The notes beneath the pieces are model-generated. The model was not told the DNA's origin. It made no database searches and saw only the letters and a program-made list of their open reading frames with translations. A DNA stretch of 64,000 nt. Origin: Kitasatospora cineracea. GTDB taxonomy: Bacteria > Actinomycetota > Actinomycetes > Streptomycetales > Streptomycetaceae. Location of the stretch: assembly GCF_003751605.1 (NCBI RefSeq), contig NZ_RJVJ01000001.1, positions 5,084,001 to 5,148,000 on the forward strand. Direction: 5' to 3'. Position numbers and translations under genes: made by a program. How positions within the stretch are numbered: position 1 is the stretch's first letter; each line of letters starts with the position of its first letter. This document shows positions 8,059 through 16,320 of this stretch, in pieces.

Positions 8059-10397
8059 ATGACCACCGCACCACCCGCCCCCCGGCGGACCACGAACACG
8101 ACCCCCGACGCCGTTCCCGAGGTGCTGCACGAGATCGAGGACCGCGTGCTGTGGCTGTCCAGCGCAGTCGTGCACCACGCCAACCGGGTGCGCCCCAACC
8201 CGTCCGGGCTCAAGGTCGGCGGCCACCAGGCGTCCTGCGCCTCGATGGTGTCGATCATGACGACGCTGTGGTTCCGGCACCTGCGCCCCGAGGACCGGGT
8301 CTCGGTCAAGCCGCACGCCTCGCCGGTCCTGCACGCGATCAACCACCTGCTCGGCGAGCTGGACGCCTCCCACCTGCCTACCCTGCGGGCCTTCGGCGGC
8401 CTGCAGAGCTACCCGAGCCGCTCCAAGGACCCCGATCCGGTCGACTACTCCACCGGCTCGGTGGGCATCGGCGCCACCGCGACGATCTGGGGGGCCCTGG
8501 CCCGCCGGTACGCGACCGGGAACCCCGGCAGCGGCTTCGCGGGCCGGCAGTACGCGCTGGTGGGCGACGCGGAGCTGGACGAGGGGGCGGTGTGGGAAGC
8601 CGTCCTGGACCCGCAGGTCGCCGACCTCGGCGAGCTGGTCTGGATCGTCGACCTCAACCGGCAGTCCCTGGACCGCGTCGTGCCGAACATCGCGGCCGAC
8701 CGCCTGCGCGGCATGTTCGCCGCCGCCGGGTGGCAGGTCCTCACCCTCAAGTACGGCGCCCTCCTGGAGGAGCTGTTCGCCCGCCCCGGCGGCCACGCCC
8801 TGCGGGCCCGCCTCGACGCCATGTCCAACCCCGAGTACCAGCGCCTGCTGCGCTGCCCGGCGACAGAGCTGCGCGACCGGCTGCCCGGAGCGGGCCCCGA
8901 GGGCCCGGCGATCACCGGACTGCTGGCGGAGACGGACGACGCCGCCCTGCTGGCGGCGCTCCGCAACCTGGGCGGCCACGACCTGTCGGCCCTCGACGCC
9001 GCGCTGCACCAGGTGGACGACCACCGGCCCACGGTGATCCTCGCCTACACGGTCAAGGGGTACGGCCTGCCGGTCCAGGGCCACCCGCAGAACCACTCCT
9101 CCCTGCTGACGGACGACCAGCTGCGGGAACTCGCCGACCGGGTCGGCGCCGACCCCGCCGACCCCTGGCGGGGCTTCGCCGCGGACTCGGCCGCGGCCCG
9201 CCTGTGCGAGCGGGCCGCGGCGCGGCTGCGCCGGGAGGCCGTCCCCGCCGCGCGACCCCCGGCCGTCCCCTCCGACCTCGGACGCACGCCGACGGGCACG
9301 GCGACCACCCAGGCCGCGCTGGGACGGGCCCTGCTCGACCTGACCCGCAGCGCGCCCGCGGCCGCGCGGCGGATCGTGACGGTCAGCCCCGACGTCAGCT
9401 CGTCGACCAACCTGGGCGGATGGGTCAACAAGGTCGGCGTCTGGTCGCCCGTGGAGCGCCCCGACTGGTTCGCCGACGACGCCGAGACCGTCCTGCACTG
9501 GCGCGAGCGGCCGACCGGCCAGCACATCGAACTGGGCATCGCCGAGACCAACCTGGTCGGCCTGCTCGGCGAGCTGGGCGCCACCTGGAGCCGCTGGGGC
9601 GAACCGCTGCTGCCCATCGGGGTGCTCTACGACCCCTTCGTCCAACGGGCCCTGGAGCCCTGGTCGTTCGGCATCTACGCGGGCGGCCAGTCGATCCTGG
9701 TCGGCACCCCGTCCGGCGTCACGCTGGCCCCCGAGGGCGGGGCGCACCAGTCGATCACCACGCCGTCGCTGGGCATCGAGCAGCCCGGCTGCACGACCTG
9801 GGAGCCCGCGTTCGCCCTGGACACCGAGTGGACGCTGCTGGCCGCCCTCGCCCGCCTCGGCCGGCCCGACGGCGGCTCCGCCTACCTGCGGCTGTCCACC
9901 CGTCCCGTCGACCAGGCCCTCGCGCAGGTCCCCGCCGATCCGGCGGCCCGGGAGCGCCGCCGCCGCCAGGCCGTCGCCGGTGCCTACCCGCTGCGCAGGA
10001 CCCCGGGCGCCCGGGTCACCATCGCCGCCATGGGCGCCGTGGTGACCGAGGCGCTGGCCGCCGCGGACCGCCTCCAGGGACTCGGCGTCCCGGCCGACGT
10101 GGTGTGCGTGACCAGCCCCGGACTCCTCTACCGGGCCCTCGACGCGCGGGCCGGGCACGGCGAGGCGCCCGACTGGATCCTGGACCAGGTCTTCCCGCCG
10201 AGCGGGCCACGCCGCTGGTCACCGTCCTGGACGGACATCCGCACACCCTCGCCTTCCTCGCCAACCTCCACCGCGTCCCGGCCCGCAGACTGGGTGTCAC
10301 CCGCTTCGGGCAGTCGGGCTCCCTGGAGGAGGTCTACCGCCACCACGGGATCGACACGGACAGCATCGTCGGCGCCGCCCTCGACCTCACCGAGTGA
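8059..10397 (+). pseudogene. Transketolase/PDH-E1-like TPP enzyme, single-base frameshift near 3' end
   Basis: About 780 residues, homologous in layout to homodimeric TPP enzymes (transketolase, AceE-type E1). Start ATG 8059 follows GAGGAG. Features in order: SGLKVGGHQASCASM, SVKPHASPVLHAINHLLG, STGSVGIGATATIWGALA, the TPP-binding motif GDAELDEGAVWEA...DLNRQ, AYTVKGYGLP, then the pyrimidine domain (HIELGIAETNLVGLLGELG) and a C-terminal domain. Near 10196-10200 the frame breaks: after WILDQVF the protein continues as PAERATPLVTVLDGH in another frame, ending at 10397. One extra C in the CCC run restores it. It may be a true mutation or a sequencing error in a homopolymer. The substrate is unknown; divergent from the Lrp gene. 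Confidence 0.75.
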
Positions 10398-10404
10398 ACG
10401 GCCG

Positions 10405-10436
10405 TGCGGGGCCGGCGCTCCGGCGCCGGCCCCGCA
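10405..10436. terminator. Bidirectional hairpin terminator
   Basis: TGCGGGGCCGGCGC pairs perfectly with GCGCCGGCCCCGCA around a 4-base loop, in the 50-bp gap between two convergent genes. Confidence 0.8.
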
Positions 10437-10447
10437 CCGCCGGTCGG

Positions 10448-11635
10448 TCAGCCCGCGGGGAGGTACTCCGCGCCGCCGATCCAGATGCGCCGGATCGCGC
10501 GGGTCGCGGTGATGTCGGCGAGCGGGTCGCCGTCGACCAGCACGAGGTCGGCGCGGTACCCCGGCAGGATGCTGCCCCGGTCCCGCAGGCCGAAGGACTG
10601 GGCGGGCAGCACGGTCGCGGCCCGCAGCGCCTCGGCGTTGCTGAGGCCCGCCCGCACCAGCAGCTCCAGTTCGTGGTGCAGGCTGGTGCCGAACGCCGGC
10701 TGCACCGGGATGCCCGGGGTGTGGTTGGCGTCGGTGCCCGCCAGGATGCGGGCACCGGCCCGGTGCAGGGCCGCGACACTGCCCTCGGCGGCCGCGTAGT
10801 CCAGGCCGGGGATCCCGAGGCCGGCGAAGCCCTCCATCATCGTCAGCGTGGGGGTGGTGGTGGTCCCGGTGACGGCGCACCGCGCCGCCGCGGCGGCGGA
10901 CAGCGGCACGTCGAGGGGCACGTGCTGGATGATGTCGACGCCCGCGTCCAGGGCCCGTTCCGCCGTGGCCGCGGTCGTGGCGTGGGCCATGACGAGCCGG
11001 CCCGAGAAGTGCGCCGCGACCGTCACCGCCCTGACGGTCTCCGGGCTCAGTCCCGGTTCGTCCACGATGACCTTGATGTAGTCGGACCCCTCGGCGATCC
11101 GGGCCCGGACGAACCCGGCCGCCTGGTCAGGGCCGGTCAGCACCGCGTTCGCCGGGAAGCCCGGTATCCCGCTCTGCGGGCTGCCCGGCGCGACCCCCGG
11201 GGTGCCCGCGCTGCGGATGTCGGTCAGACCCGGCTGGTTGCGCAGCGAGGCGACGAGGGCGGGCGGGAAGCAGGCCATGTCCAGGCCGGTCGTCACGCCC
11301 GAGGCCGCCAGTTGGTGGAGGGTGCCGAGGTCCTGGAGGTGGAGGTGCGCGTCGATCAGTCCGGGCAGCAGGACGGCCCCGCCGCAGTCGATCTGCCGGG
11401 CGCCGAGGGCGCTGACGCCGATGCGCCCGTTGTCGATGACCACGGTGCGCGGCGCGGTCAGCCGGCTGCCGTCGAAGACCCGGGCGTTGGTCAGGGCGAT
11501 CCGGTCACCGGAGTCGACGGTGCGACCCTGCGCGTGCGCGGGGGCGGCGGCCAGGGCCTGCATGCCCGCGACGGCGATCCCGCTCGCCGCAGCCGTCCTG
11601 AGGAAGTCGCGCCGGTTGGTGTGGCTGATACACAT
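10448..11635 (-). CDS. Tat-exported amidohydrolase (imidazolonepropionase/prolidase-like)
   Basis: 395-residue metal-dependent amidohydrolase. The start is ATG at 11635 with AGAAAGG eight bases upstream. The N-terminus is a Tat signal: TNRRDFLRTAAASGIAVAG, then cleavage near APAHAQG. Metal-binding motifs are GLIDAHLHL, KVIVDEPGLS (lysine region), MAHATTAATAERALDAGVDIIQH, and ILAGTDANH; the C-terminal beta-sandwich carries GSILPGYRADLVLVDGDPL. Such secreted members hydrolyse amides, lactones or dipeptides. It follows operator site B, so it is probably controlled with the aromatic genes, yet it acts outside the membrane. A role in freeing the substrate from an amide or ester conjugate is possible but inferred. 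Confidence 0.85.
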   Translation of the reverse strand: MCISHTNRRDFLRTAAASGIAVAGMQALAAAPAHAQGRTVDSGDRIALTNARVFDGSRLTAPRTVVIDNGRIGVSALGARQIDCGGAVLLPGLIDAHLHLQDLGTLHQLAASGVTTGLDMACFPPALVASLRNQPGLTDIRSAGTPGVAPGSPQSGIPGFPANAVLTGPDQAAGFVRARIAEGSDYIKVIVDEPGLSPETVRAVTVAAHFSGRLVMAHATTAATAERALDAGVDIIQHVPLDVPLSAAAAARCAVTGTTTTPTLTMMEGFAGLGIPGLDYAAAEGSVAALHRAGARILAGTDANHTPGIPVQPAFGTSLHHELELLVRAGLSNAEALRAATVLPAQSFGLRDRGSILPGYRADLVLVDGDPLADITATRAIRRIWIGGAEYLPAG

Positions 11636-11691
11636 CGTGGTGCCTTTCTGCCGGGTGGGTGCGGAAAGTGCGGTGTTCACGCCTCAAGCGC

Positions 11692-11711
11692 GGCGGTATA
11701 TGTGATAACAG
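11692..11711 (-). promoter_or_regulatory. Conserved operator, site B
   Basis: GGCGGTATATGTGATAACAG matches sites A and C at 19 of 20 positions. It lies 57 bp before the amidohydrolase start, the same distance as site C from its gene (58 bp). The flanking -35/-10 pair seen at A and C is less clear here. Confidence 0.65.
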
Positions 11712-11782
11712 TCGCGCTCCGGCGGTGTTGCGAAGCTGTTCGCATGGTGGGGTCCGCCTGTCCCGCCGGGAGCGGGACGCGG

Positions 11783-12457
11783 TCAGGACAGGGCCGAGAA
11801 GGCGATCTTCTCGTTGCGGGCGAGGTGCTGTTCGACGGCTGCGGCGACCGCGTCGGGGTCGCGGGTGCGGAAGGCTGCCAGGAGGTCCGCGTGGGCCTTG
11901 CCCCGCCGCTCGTGCTCGGCGGGATCGGGGTCCAACCGGCCGAAGCCGATGCGGATGTAGCGTTCCCCCGCGCGCCACAGGGTGGTCAGGACCCGGATGT
12001 CCCAACCGGTCGCGGCCGGGGCCAGCAGGGCGAGGTGGAAGGCGTGGTGGTCGTCGTAGATGTCGGCCATGCCGTGCTCCCGCGCCCCGAACTCGGCGGC
12101 CCGGGACTCCAGCAGCTCCAGCTCCCGGTCCGTCAGCAGCACGCACGAGCGCCGGGCGATCTCGGGCTCCAGGGCGCGCCGGAGGCGGTAGATGCCGCGC
12201 AGGTCGTCGAGGTCGAGCGGGGCGATGACCAGGCTGCGCCCCGGCCGCATGATGACCAGGCCCTCGCTCTCCAGGCTGCGCAGCGCCTCGCGGACGGGGA
12301 TGAAGCTGATGTCGAGCATGCCGGCCAGCTCGCGCAGCGAGTACTCCGCGCCGGGAGCGAGGCTGCCGGCCAGGATCGCCCGCCGCAGTTCCTCGGTGGC
12401 CTGCTCCACCACGGACCGTGACGTGATGGGCTGGACGGCCCCCCGGGATGTCGTCAC
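11783..12457 (-). CDS. GntR-family regulator, FadR/FCD subfamily
   Basis: 224 residues. The N-terminal winged HTH is SVVEQATEELRRAILAGSLAPG, with LRELAGMLDISFIPVREALRSLESEGLV as the recognition region. The all-helical FCD effector domain follows, with metal-ligand positions in DDHHAFHLALL and HADLLAAF. The start is GTG 12457, with GAGGCGAGGA upstream, rather than ATG 12496, which would place the adjacent palindrome inside the coding sequence. It lies 100 bp after the alpha/beta hydrolase-monooxygenase-amidohydrolase unit. It is the best candidate for the repressor binding the TATATGTGATAAC-type sites, because its own upstream palindrome shares 10 of 13 positions with them. The effector is probably a pathway acid. 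Confidence 0.9.
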   Translation of the reverse strand: MTTSRGAVQPITSRSVVEQATEELRRAILAGSLAPGAEYSLRELAGMLDISFIPVREALRSLESEGLVIMRPGRSLVIAPLDLDDLRGIYRLRRALEPEIARRSCVLLTDRELELLESRAAEFGAREHGMADIYDDHHAFHLALLAPAATGWDIRVLTTLWRAGERYIRIGFGRLDPDPAEHERRGKAHADLLAAFRTRDPDAVAAAVEQHLARNEKIAFSALS

Positions 12458-12482
12458 GTTCTGTTCCTCGCCTCGGCTGCCG

Positions 12483-12500
12483 ATAGTCGATATCAACTAT
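12483..12500. promoter_or_regulatory. Palindromic operator upstream of the GntR gene
   Basis: ATAGTCGATATCAACTAT is an 18-bp inverted repeat centred on GATATC, symmetric except for one C/A pair. It lies about 25 bp before the GTG start of the FCD regulator, a usual place for autoregulation. Its minus-strand half TATAGTTGATATC resembles TATATGTGATAAC of sites A-C. Confidence 0.7.
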
Positions 12501-12559
12501 AGCTATGCCCCGGGAAGGGCCCGCTCGCGCGGCGGCGCCTCGCCCCCGGTCCGCGGCGG

Positions 12560-13657
12560 TCACAGTTTCAGCAGCCGTTCGGCGTTGCGGTGGGCGATCT
12601 TCTCCCGCTGGTCGCGGGTCAGGGGTGCGTGGCGCAGGAAGCCGACGGCCTGCTCGCTCTTCTCGAAGGGGTAGTCGATGGCGAAGAGCACGTTGTCGAT
12701 GCCCACCACCTCGATGGCGGCCCGGAGCACGGTGTCGTCCATGACCCCCGAGGTGGTGACGGCGATGTTCCTCCCGAAGTACTCGGAGGGCTTGCGCTTC
12801 AGCGGGACGCGGGTGTTGATGTTGCGGACCTGGACGTCGAGGCGGGAGGTGTGGAAGGGCAGGAACTCGCCCATGTGCCCCACGATGAGCCTGGCTCCCG
12901 GGAAGTCGTCGAAGACGCCGCCGAGGACGACCCGCAGGGCGTGCCCGCCGGTCTCGGCGGCCCAGCTGTAGAAGGGGCCCACGAGTTCCGGGCGGTCCTT
13001 CAGCAGGCCCCAGTCGCCGGCCGGGGCGGGGGTGGGGTGGAGGTAGAGGGCGGCGCCCAGCTCCTCCAGGGCGGCCCACACCGGTCGGAACTGCGGCTCG
13101 TCCAGGTAGTGGCCGTTGGTGTGCCCGTTGACCAGGAAGCCGGCCATCTTGAGGTCGTGCACCGCGCGCCGGGCCTCCCGCACGGCCGCCTGCGGGTCCT
13201 GCAAGGGCAGCGCGGCCAGGCCGCCGAACCGGGTCGGGTGGGCGTCGACGATGCGGGCGAGGGCGTCGTTGGCGACCTGTGCGTCCCGGACGGCGACGGC
13301 CGCGTCGGGCTGCATCTGCACTCCGGGCGGGGTGAGGGAGAGGACCTGCATGGTGACGCCGTTCGCGTCCATGTCGGCGAGCCGGTACTCGGTGACGTCC
13401 GGGAGCCGCTTGAACCACTCCGCGGTGACCTCGGGCTTGAACGGGATCGCCCCGCCCAGTGCCGTGCCCTGGGTGACGAGGCCCGGCAGCATGACGGCCT
13501 CCTCGATCGCGATGATCTTCAACCGGCCGTGCGGGTCGGCTCCGCCGCCGTGCGCCCGGGCGGTGCCGGGGCTCGCCAGGACGGAGGCGCCGGCGAGCGC
13601 GGCCGCGCCCGCCGCGGTGTTCAGGGCCTGGCGTCTGGTCCAGTGGGAGGTGCTCAT
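12560..13657 (-). CDS. Amidohydrolase 2 family (ACMSD/resorcylate-decarboxylase type) with Tat signal
   Basis: 365 residues. The N-terminus WTRRQALNTAAGAAALAGASVL followed by GTARA is a Tat signal. The mature part is an amidohydrolase_2 barrel as in ACMSD and gamma-resorcylate decarboxylase: IIAIEEAVMLP (usually EEH, here EEA), LPLQDPQAAVREARRAV, LYLHPTP, LIVGHMGEFLPF and LFAIDYPFE. The second histidine of the usual EEHxxxP metal motif is therefore replaced, which may change metal binding. Start ATG overlaps the monooxygenase stop by four bases (ATGA), showing translational coupling. It is a probable non-oxidative decarboxylase or hydrolase of a hydroxybenzoate-like acid; export is odd for such an enzyme. 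Confidence 0.8.
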   Translation of the reverse strand: MSTSHWTRRQALNTAAGAAALAGASVLASPGTARAHGGGADPHGRLKIIAIEEAVMLPGLVTQGTALGGAIPFKPEVTAEWFKRLPDVTEYRLADMDANGVTMQVLSLTPPGVQMQPDAAVAVRDAQVANDALARIVDAHPTRFGGLAALPLQDPQAAVREARRAVHDLKMAGFLVNGHTNGHYLDEPQFRPVWAALEELGAALYLHPTPAPAGDWGLLKDRPELVGPFYSWAAETGGHALRVVLGGVFDDFPGARLIVGHMGEFLPFHTSRLDVQVRNINTRVPLKRKPSEYFGRNIAVTTSGVMDDTVLRAAIEVVGIDNVLFAIDYPFEKSEQAVGFLRHAPLTRDQREKIAHRNAERLLKL

Positions 13658-15285
13658 GGGTGCTGTTCCCTTTCCGGGAGGTGGGTGTCCGTCGACAGGG
13701 GGGCGCGGCCGCTCAGGGTGTCGACGAGGGCGAGCGCGTCCTCGGGGGCCTCGTTCCCGGACCAGCCGACCACCTGGTCCGGGCGGACCAGGACGAGGCG
13801 GACCTCCGGCGGTCCGGCGGGCGCGGGCTCGGGCAGGCGCACCACCGTGAGCGGCACGCCCCGAAGGCGGGCGGCCGCCGCGACGGCCGCCGCCGAGGTG
13901 CCGGGCCCGCGGACGAGCAGCGTCAGGCCGTCCCCGAGCAGGTCGTACAGGGAGCGGCCGTCCGCGAGGAACGCGTGCGGCAGCCGGGCGCCCGCAGCTC
14001 CGACGCCCTGCTGCGCGGGCAGGACCGGGGAGGAGGCGATGCGGAGTCCGAGGACCAGGTCGAGCGAGTGGAACTCCGCCTTCTTGGTCTCCTGGATCCG
14101 CGCCCCCGCTGCCAGCCGGGCCGCGGTCCCGGCCTCATCGTCCGCGTCGAGGTTGTCGGCGAGCAGTTCGGTGGAGAGCACCCGCATGTTGGCGGTCGCC
14201 TCCTCGATGACGCGTTCCTGGACGGGGCGCCGTTCTTCCTCGTAGCTGTCGAGGAGGGCCGCCCCGCCCCAGCCGGACAGCACGGCCGCGAGTTTCCAGC
14301 CCAGGTCGACCGCGTCCCCGATGCCCGTGTTCAGCCCGTGGCCGCCGAACGGCGGATTGAGGTGCGCGGCGTCGCCGGCGAGGAACACCCGGCCGCGGCG
14401 CATCCGGTCGACGATCTGCATCCGGGCGGTCCACGGGTCGGTGGAGAGGACCTCGGCGTGCACCGGCCGGCCCGCCACGGCGTCGATGACCCGCCGCGCC
14501 TCGCGCTCCCCGGTCGCCCGGTCCACGCCGAAGGCGATCGCCCACCAGGTGTCCGTCCGGTCCAGCGGTCCGACCAGCGCGGGGGCGGTCGGGTTGACGA
14601 CCCAGTACTGCACGGCGGGCCCGTGCCGCACGTGCTCCCACAGGCCGGGGCTCTCGAAGACCATGCCGAAGTTCGGGCGCAGGGACTCCCCGCCCAGGTA
14701 GCGGGAGCCGATCGCCTCCCGCACGGTGCTGCGCGGGCCGTCGCAGCCGAGCACGTAGTCGGCGGTGACGACGCACCGCAGCCCGGAGCCGTCCTCGACC
14801 GTCACGGACACCAGGTCCTCGTCCTGGTCCACGCCGACGACCTTCGCCCCCAGGACCAGCCGCCCCGGGGCGAGTTCCGCCACCGCTTCGCGCAGCACCT
14901 CCTCCAGGAGGTATTGCGGTGCCTGCTGGCCGGTCTCCGGGAAACGCCCGCCCTCCGGTACGAGCCCGAGCACGTCCGTGAAGCGGGACAGCTCCCGGCC
15001 GGACAGCGAGGTGCAGAAGACGACGTCCCGGGCCCAGGACGCGGCCAGCGGCGCGCGCTTCCGGAGCCGGTCGGCCAGGCCCCAGCGGCGCAGGTGCTCC
15101 ATCGTGCGCACGTTGAGCGTCTTGCAGCGGGGGCGGGCCCGGGAGACGGCGGCCCGCGGTTCGACGACCAGGAAGTCGACGCCGCGGCGGCCCAGTTCCA
15201 CGGCCGCCGCCAGGCCCACCGGCCCGCCGCCCGCGACGAGCACCCGCACGTGCCGCGGCAGGGTGCGGTGGTCGGCGGAGGGCAT
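13654..15285 (-). CDS. FAD-dependent aromatic monooxygenase (PheA/TfdB family)
   Basis: 543 residues, class A flavoprotein hydroxylase. The FAD-binding Rossmann motif is VLVAGGGPVGLAAAVELGRRG, followed by the DG motif (VLGCDGPRSTVREAIG) and the GD motif (GRVFLAGDAAHLNPPFGGHG). The C-terminal thioredoxin-like domain of phenol hydroxylase-type members is present (GRSLYDLLGDGLTLLV). It inserts one oxygen into a phenolic ring using NAD(P)H. The start ATG 15285 shares one base with the TGA of the alpha/beta hydrolase (TGATG), and its stop overlaps the next ATG, so three genes are translationally coupled. Substrate inferred only as a hydroxylated aromatic acid or phenol. Confidence 0.9.
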   Translation of the reverse strand: MPSADHRTLPRHVRVLVAGGGPVGLAAAVELGRRGVDFLVVEPRAAVSRARPRCKTLNVRTMEHLRRWGLADRLRKRAPLAASWARDVVFCTSLSGRELSRFTDVLGLVPEGGRFPETGQQAPQYLLEEVLREAVAELAPGRLVLGAKVVGVDQDEDLVSVTVEDGSGLRCVVTADYVLGCDGPRSTVREAIGSRYLGGESLRPNFGMVFESPGLWEHVRHGPAVQYWVVNPTAPALVGPLDRTDTWWAIAFGVDRATGEREARRVIDAVAGRPVHAEVLSTDPWTARMQIVDRMRRGRVFLAGDAAHLNPPFGGHGLNTGIGDAVDLGWKLAAVLSGWGGAALLDSYEEERRPVQERVIEEATANMRVLSTELLADNLDADDEAGTAARLAAGARIQETKKAEFHSLDLVLGLRIASSPVLPAQQGVGAAGARLPHAFLADGRSLYDLLGDGLTLLVRGPGTSAAAVAAAARLRGVPLTVVRLPEPAPAGPPEVRLVLVRPDQVVGWSGNEAPEDALALVDTLSGRAPLSTDTHLPEREQHP

Positions 15286-16193
15286 CAGGCCCCGCCCTCG
15301 GAGGCCGGCCGGGTGGCGGCCCAGTGGGCGCACTCCTCGGCGAACGCGAGCTGCCGCAGGTGCAGGGCGCGGCCGAGCGTGTGGTGGTCGATGCAGTGGC
15401 CGGTGCCGCGGGCGACGCCCGCCTCGACGAACGGGGCCGCGGTGAACATCGCGGCGAACCGGGCCACGTTCTCCGGCCCGCTGCTCCACAGGGCGTCGAA
15501 CTCGGCGAGCGCGTTGTGCACGGGGACGCGGACCCGGGGCGCGAGGGCGGGAAGGTGCTCCTTCGGCCACCGCGGAGCCTGCACCAACTCCCGTACCGGC
15601 ACCGGCGCGTAGGACTCGTGCGCCTGCCGCAGCCCCTCCTCCCCGTAGGTGTGGGCGGGCCCGAACATCACCTTGTCCCGCTCCTCGTACGGCAGGTCCA
15701 CGGTCAGGTCCGCAGGGAGGGAGCCGAGGGCCTCGGCCGCGCCGCCGCTCGGGATGACGGCCCCCATGCCGGTCGCCGAGACGCCGATCAGGGGCAGGTC
15801 GTCGGCGGACGCGGCGATCATCAGGGCGATCATGCCGCCGATCGAGTGGCCCACCAGGAACACGCTGCCGGCGCCCAGCAGGACGGCGGCCTGCGCCACG
15901 GCGGCGCCGAGCAGCTCCGCGTGCCGGGTGAACGTGTTGGCGTCCGGCGCGAGCGGGGTGCTGTCGCCGTAGCCGGGGCGGTCGAAGGCCACCACCTGGT
16001 GGCCGTGCGCGGCGGCGAGATCGACGAAGGACCCTCCGGGGGTGCCCGCGACGTCGAAGTACCGCGCCGTGTACGTGCCGCCGTGGAGGGCGGCGATCAG
16101 CGGTTTTCCAGTGGGGACGGCGGGACCGGCGGTGTACGCCGCGATCCGGTGTCCGTCGACCTCGAGGGTCAGAAGGTCGCGCTGTCTGGCCAT
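15285..16193 (-). CDS. Alpha/beta hydrolase (possible ring-cleavage-product hydrolase)
   Basis: 302-residue alpha/beta hydrolase. The oxyanion region is ALHGGTYTARYFD, the nucleophile elbow is VGHSIGGM, the acid is likely in NALAEFDALW and the catalytic His in GTGHCIDHH. QVVAFDRPGYGDS is the typical strand 4. It is first of the coupled hydrolase-monooxygenase-amidohydrolase unit under promoter site C. By context it may cleave a meta-cleavage product or an ester or lactone of the pathway; the fold alone does not decide. Confidence 0.86.
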   Translation of the reverse strand: MARQRDLLTLEVDGHRIAAYTAGPAVPTGKPLIAALHGGTYTARYFDVAGTPGGSFVDLAAAHGHQVVAFDRPGYGDSTPLAPDANTFTRHAELLGAAVAQAAVLLGAGSVFLVGHSIGGMIALMIAASADDLPLIGVSATGMGAVIPSGGAAEALGSLPADLTVDLPYEERDKVMFGPAHTYGEEGLRQAHESYAPVPVRELVQAPRWPKEHLPALAPRVRVPVHNALAEFDALWSSGPENVARFAAMFTAAPFVEAGVARGTGHCIDHHTLGRALHLRQLAFAEECAHWAATRPASEGGA

Positions 16194-16244
16194 CTGTGGC
16201 CTCCTGCCGGGGGATGGTTTCCGGGGCGCCGCCCGGGCCCTGCG

Positions 16245-16274
16245 ACCCTAGGCGCTATATGTGATAACAGCAAG
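16245..16274 (-). promoter_or_regulatory. Promoter with conserved operator, site C
   Basis: 24 bp (16251-16274) identical to site A. In the gene direction TTGCTG (16273-16268) and TAGGGT (16250-16245) are separated by exactly 17 bp, and the conserved TTATCACATATA lies in that spacer. The alpha/beta hydrolase ATG is 52 bp beyond the -10. This is the cleanest of the sites. Confidence 0.75.
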
Positions 16275-16320
16275 GGATCGGACGGCCCGCGAAGCGGAGG
16301 GAGCTCCGGAGGCCGGTCCG

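Noticed and set aside
7174..10158. 994-codon minus-strand frame opposite the transketolase-like gene
   Set aside because: Low-complexity shadow; the plus strand carries clear TPP-enzyme motifs.
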